Shown: one piece after another, positions 61,718 through 64,000 of the stretch
How positions within the stretch are numbered: position 1 is the first letter of the stretch
Layout of the letters: each line of letters starts with the position of its first letter
Assembly: GCF_019402645.1 (NCBI RefSeq)
Contig: NZ_VKKS01000001.1
Location: 1,550,970-1,614,969 of the forward strand
Length of the DNA: 64,000 nt
Source of the DNA: Morganella morganii
GTDB taxonomy: Bacteria > Pseudomonadota > Gammaproteobacteria > Enterobacterales > Enterobacteriaceae
Direction of reading: 5' to 3'
Program-made: the position numbers and the translations under genes
The notes under the pieces: model-generated
Database searches by the model: none
What the model was told of the DNA's origin: nothing
What the model saw: only the letters and a program-made list of their open reading frames with translations

Positions 61718-62522
61718 TGTTTCCCCCGTTGGTTTTCATGCGCTGCTGATGAATACTTTTGGCAAATGCCATTTCCCACTGTGCATGGTGTTTGGCTTTT
61801 CCTTCCGCCTGCCAGTACGTGATGAACTCGGCCAGTTCTTCAGGCCGGTACGGCTCATTCAGTATCACGCCCCACTGTGCCGCCTTACGGCTGAAATCCG
61901 GATCCGGCTGCCAGTGTCCGGTCATCACGAATTTACCCGGATAATCTGACCAGTTTCCTGCCGGTGGATCTTCTGCATCAGGAACAGGAATGAAATTTTC
62001 TGCGCGCGCGTCAGAGAGAGAGTTGTTTTTAAGATCTTTATATTCTCTTATCTTATCTGGTCGTGACATTTCGTGACATGTCGTGACACCATCGTGACAC
62101 TGTTCATTTGCTTCCTGTTCTTCTCGTTGTTTTCTTTCTCTTTCCCGCTGCTCTCTTTTTCTCTGAGCCGCTGATTTTGCTCCTGTTTCTTCGTTTCCGA
62201 CATCTTCCTTTTTTGGTTGCCGCCTTTCCCAACCGGTAATTTTTGAACCTTCCAGAACACGCCCCTGCATAGCATTCAGGACGGCTGAAATCTGCTCATT
62301 TTCAACGTCCAGGGCGCTCGCTAAATCTTCTGTCGTGACAGTCACGTGACCACGCTGTGACACATCGTGACATGTCGTGACATTTTGTGACGCATCCACC
62401 AGCAGGTGGATATAAACTGCCTGGACGAGAGATATCGGTTGCTTTGAAATACGTGAAATTGTCCGCCACTTCGGGTCATTCGGCATGTCATGCCAGAGCC
62501 TGAGCCATTTGAATGTAGCCAT
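61506..62522 (-). CDS. Phage replication initiator with DnaT-like domain (lambda O analogue)
   Basis: A 338-residue protein. The N-terminal domain (residues 1-95, [20 protein letters not shown]) is typical of phage replication initiators. A very charged linker follows ([18 protein letters not shown]), then a DnaT-like domain at about 198-263 ([20 protein letters not shown] to [10 protein letters not shown]). The gene contains two iteron arrays and an AT-rich tract, so it probably houses its own origin. It precedes the P-like gene as in lambda. Confidence 0.8.
   Translation of the reverse strand: MATFKWLRLWHDMPNDPKWRTISRISKQPISLVQAVYIHLLVDASQNVTTCHDVSQRGHVTVTTEDLASALDVENEQISAVLNAMQGRVLEGSKITGWERRQPKKEDVGNEETGAKSAAQRKREQRERERKQREEQEANEQCHDGVTTCHEMSRPDKIREYKDLKNNSLSDARAENFIPVPDAEDPPAGNWSDYPGKFVMTGHWQPDPDFSRKAAQWGVILNEPYRPEELAEFITYWQAEGKAKHHAQWEMAFAKSIHQQRMKTNGGNNGTNKHNQTGSPFAGKSRAMQKFLQSVHDNHGPEAVAALVENDRAVRGQMDQEEQRGAVIDVEASDRRIE
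62024..62060. other. AT-rich tract beside iteron array B, candidate unwinding element
   Basis: A T/A-dense stretch (TTTTTAAGATCTTTATATTC and on) next to four CGTGACA repeats within the initiator gene; lambda has the same neighbourhood of iterons and an AT-rich region. Confidence 0.45.
62062..62099. repeat. Iteron array B: four CGTGACA repeats
   Basis: CGTGACA at 62062, 62072, 62082 and 62093, spaced 10, 10 and 11 bases, one per helical turn. Lies within the initiator gene. Confidence 0.8.
62334..62392. repeat. Iteron array A: six [CT]GTGAC[ACG] repeats
   Basis: Copies at 62334, 62345 (CGTGACC), 62356 (TGTGACA), 62366, 62376 and 62386 (TGTGACG), spaced 11, 11, 10, 10 and 10 bases. Same orientation as array B. 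Helical phasing suggests side-by-side protein binding, most likely by the initiator. Confidence 0.8.
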
Positions 62523-62531
62523 ACCGAATCC

Positions 62532-62717
62532 CTACTCTTCGTCGCAGTCGCTTATCCCTGCGATCACCAACGATGCTATCCCCTTACTGCCAGTAAGCTC
62601 CGAATAAGGGGTGTCGTATGAACAATTAAATTTATGCCACAACAGCAACAGGGACCTTTCTTCTGGCGTTTCCGGCTCAACAGTCATTGTTGCAACATCA
62701 TTAAAATAGACCTTCAT
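62532..62717 (-). CDS. Small phage protein upstream of the initiator
   Basis: A 61-residue acidic protein (EPETPEERSLLLLWHKFNCS). Its stop is 9 bases before the initiator start, and its ATG overlaps the preceding gene's stop. No family recognised. Confidence 0.5.
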   Translation of the reverse strand: MKVYFNDVATMTVEPETPEERSLLLLWHKFNCSYDTPYSELTGSKGIASLVIAGISDCDEE

Positions 62718-62917
62718 CGTGCTACCTCCTGTGCTCTTGCAAGTTTCAATAATCTGCTGACCTCTTTCCGGTATACAGCTGAGTTAATCGCTATGCATTC
62801 GACACAAGCACCATTGCTCGTAAACCTCTCTGCGTCATGCCCATGACGGCATGGCTTACCGGTGTAAAAACGTCTCGCTCCCTGCGCGATTGCCTCTCTC
62901 CTGGTTAGAATTTTCAT
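62714..62917 (-). CDS. Small zinc-binding phage protein
   Basis: A 67-residue protein with a Cys/His set KPCRHGHDAERFTSNGACVEC, a ribbon often seen at the start of HNH-type phage proteins; no HNH part follows here. Function unknown. Confidence 0.65.
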   Translation of the reverse strand: MKILTRREAIAQGARRFYTGKPCRHGHDAERFTSNGACVECIAINSAVYRKEVSRLLKLARAQEVAR

Positions 62918-63000
62918 TTTTCAACCTCAGTCTATGGATTATTAGCAATTAGATTATCGATATTGTAAAAATAGATCAACCACAAATGATTAAATGTTTA

Positions 63001-63015
63001 TCTGGTATGACCAGA
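63001..63015. promoter_or_regulatory. TCTGG-TATGA-CCAGA inverted repeat
   Basis: A 5-bp stem with a 5-base loop, downstream of cro on the early transcript. Geometry matches a boxB-type hairpin but the loop is not GNRA-like; it also contains GGTCAT on the minus strand, as do the operator repeats at 63311-63340. Confidence 0.3.
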
Positions 63016-63042
63016 AAATAAAAAGGCCGCGCAAGGCGGCCT
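63012..63042 (-). terminator. Terminator after the Cro-like gene (tR1-like)
   Basis: Minus-strand AGGCCGC / GCGGCCT hairpin followed by TTTTATTTT, 10 bases after the cro stop. The replication genes lie beyond it, so early transcription may need antitermination. Confidence 0.75.
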
Positions 63043-63052
63043 CATATGTTCA

Positions 63053-63271
63053 TCACTCGAAAAACTGTATCAGCTCTTCCATTGTCACCGCTGCACCGTG
63101 TTCAGTACATGCTTGGTGTAATCGCCTGATAGTTTTCAGTCCCGGCTGTCTGCGGGCGTAGCTCAGGTGCGTCCTGATATAACCGACGGTTACCCCGGCT
63201 TTCTCTGCGAACGCAACACGATCCTCTTTATTAAGACCATTCCAGAATGCATGAAAATTGAAATCTTCCAT
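63053..63271 (-). CDS. Cro-like repressor
   Basis: A 72-residue protein with a helix-turn-helix: RVAFAEKAGVTVGYIRTHLS (about residues 18-37), followed by KTIRRLHQACTEHG. Divergent from the CI-like gene across a 131-base operator region, the lambda arrangement. It resembles YdaS/Cro types. Confidence 0.75.
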   Translation of the reverse strand: MEDFNFHAFWNGLNKEDRVAFAEKAGVTVGYIRTHLSYARRQPGLKTIRRLHQACTEHGAAVTMEELIQFFE

Positions 63272-63310
63272 ATTTTTCCTGTTCTATCGTTAAACATTCT
63301 GAGAATAATA

Positions 63311-63340
63311 ACCAACACGGTCATTTACCAACAAGGTCAT
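63311..63340. promoter_or_regulatory. Tandem operator repeats between cro and cI
   Basis: ACCAACACGGTCAT at 63311-63324 and ACCAACAAGGTCAT at 63327-63340: 13 of 14 bases equal, 16-bp period, same orientation. Placed in the control region shared by the two divergent regulators. Confidence 0.6.
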
Positions 63341-63402
63341 GATTCTGTTTAATGGCAGAATCAGATAAACATTTTAGAATACATTTTAATCAGGCAACCC
63401 AT

Positions 63403-63993
63403 ATGAAAAACATCAATGAGATAAGGAGAGATAACCTCATCTTCATTCTGGAGAAGTATTACGACGGCAGACAGAAAGCGCTGGCCGATGCGCTGGGGTT
63501 CGCCCCTAACATCATTTCCCGCTACCTTTCCTCATCCGATTTGAAGAGCCACCGTAATATCAGTGACGCGGTTGCCAGGAAGATAGAGCATGTCACGCGG
63601 GTGCAAAAATACTGGATGGATACAGACCATTACAACCGGCCGGCAGAAAGCACTGACGATATCTATTCCCCGACCGAGATCGGCGCCATACTAGCAGATA
63701 ACATCAGTACCTTCATGCTGACTGACGGCGTGAAGTCACAAACTCAACTGTCTGTTAAAAGCGGGCTGGGCCAGTCAACGATTAACCGTATCGTGAAGAA
63801 TGAAACCAGCGCCACCGTGGACAGCGTGGATTCCATTGCCAAAGCGCTGGGCCGTAAAGCCTATGAGCTGCTGATCCCGTCCAACGATACCGACGTTATT
63901 AAGTATGACCAGAAACGGTATGCTGCACTGTCACCGGCAGAGAAAGAACAGATTCAGGACTTTATCGAGTTCATCATAAATAAAAACCGGTAA
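63403..63993 (+). CDS. CI-like phage repressor without a peptidase domain
   Basis: A 196-residue DNA-binding protein. An N-terminal helix-turn-helix module (YYDGRQKALADALGFAPNII, about residues 17-36) is followed by a second one in the C-terminal half (VKSQTQLSVKSGLGQSTINR, about residues 114-133). No LexA/S24 Ser-Lys peptidase motif is visible, so self-cleavage after RecA activation is not expected. Start at ATG 63403; an earlier in-frame ATG at 63352 is less likely. Divergent from the Cro-like gene. Confidence 0.75.
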   Translation: MKNINEIRRDNLIFILEKYYDGRQKALADALGFAPNIISRYLSSSDLKSHRNISDAVARKIEHVTRVQKYWMDTDHYNRPAESTDDIYSPTEIGAILADNISTFMLTDGVKSQTQLSVKSGLGQSTINRIVKNETSATVDSVDSIAKALGRKAYELLIPSNDTDVIKYDQKRYAALSPAEKEQIQDFIEFIINKNR

Positions 63994-64000
63994 TAAACTC

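Noticed and set aside
62062-62392. CRISPR-like repeat arrays
   Set aside because: Repeats are 7 bp at a 10-11 bp period with no spacers of CRISPR length and no cas genes; they fit iterons.
1-64000. tRNA or rRNA genes, including a tRNA attachment site for the prophage
   Set aside because: No cloverleaf or T-loop motif was recognised; the attachment site looks like guaA instead. A tRNA search program was not available.

Overview
The window reads as a chromosome segment of an enterobacterium of the Morganellaceae; Morganella is my best guess, from gene content and roughly 50% GC. The assignment is inferred from family recognition, not from a search. About half is conserved chromosome and half is a prophage.

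Positions 1-26500 are core chromosome: part of an NAD(P)H-hydrate dehydratase, yecF, a DUF3999/DUF2339 membrane pair, hemB, yeaO-ogt, prc-proQ-msrC, the sRNA gene sdsR, the copper-related yebY-copD-copC set, ftnA, holE, yebF, yoaH, pabB-nudL, sdaA, the manXYZ mannose PTS operon with yobD, mntP behind a yybP-ykoY manganese riboswitch and a Fur-like box, rlmA, and an exported VWA protein. Much of this order matches E. coli. Several very short, unannotated ORFs lie in the gaps; the two best (5202-5288 and 7863-7949) have strong ribosome binding sites.

Positions 26500-32900 are accessory chromosome. An MFS transporter, a YtcJ-like amidohydrolase and a YcaC-like hydrolase all run on the minus strand. 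Next comes an AT-rich three-gene operon: a small HELTH zinc-metallopeptidase resembling the toxin domain of T6SS effectors such as VgrG2b, followed by two tandem lipoproteins that look like duplicated periplasmic immunity proteins.

Positions 32900 to the right edge are a prophage with podovirus structural genes of the epsilon15/BPP-1 type. The left end appears to be an attachment site at 32897-32911 that carries the last codons of guaA (Ile-Glu-Trp-Glu-stop on the minus strand); integrase and intact guaA are predicted beyond the right edge. Reading leftward from the right end the phage has a CI-like repressor (plus strand), a Cro-like gene, small genes, a replication initiator with in-gene iteron arrays, a lambda P-like helicase loader, RusA, NinX-type accessory genes, terminase, portal, scaffold, capsid, cement, tail tubular proteins, ejection proteins, a beta-helix tailspike and a holin/endolysin/spanin cassette. 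Low-GC cargo genes (morons) interrupt the late operon on both sides of the tailspike: a hexapeptide acyltransferase plus MaoC hydratase (a likely surface-modification module) and a frameshifted gene of unknown function.

Most worth following up: the orphan effector with duplicated immunity genes, the acyltransferase/MaoC pair, the helically phased CGTGACA arrays with matching palindromes elsewhere in the phage, the guaA-type attachment site, and the family of tiny peptides.
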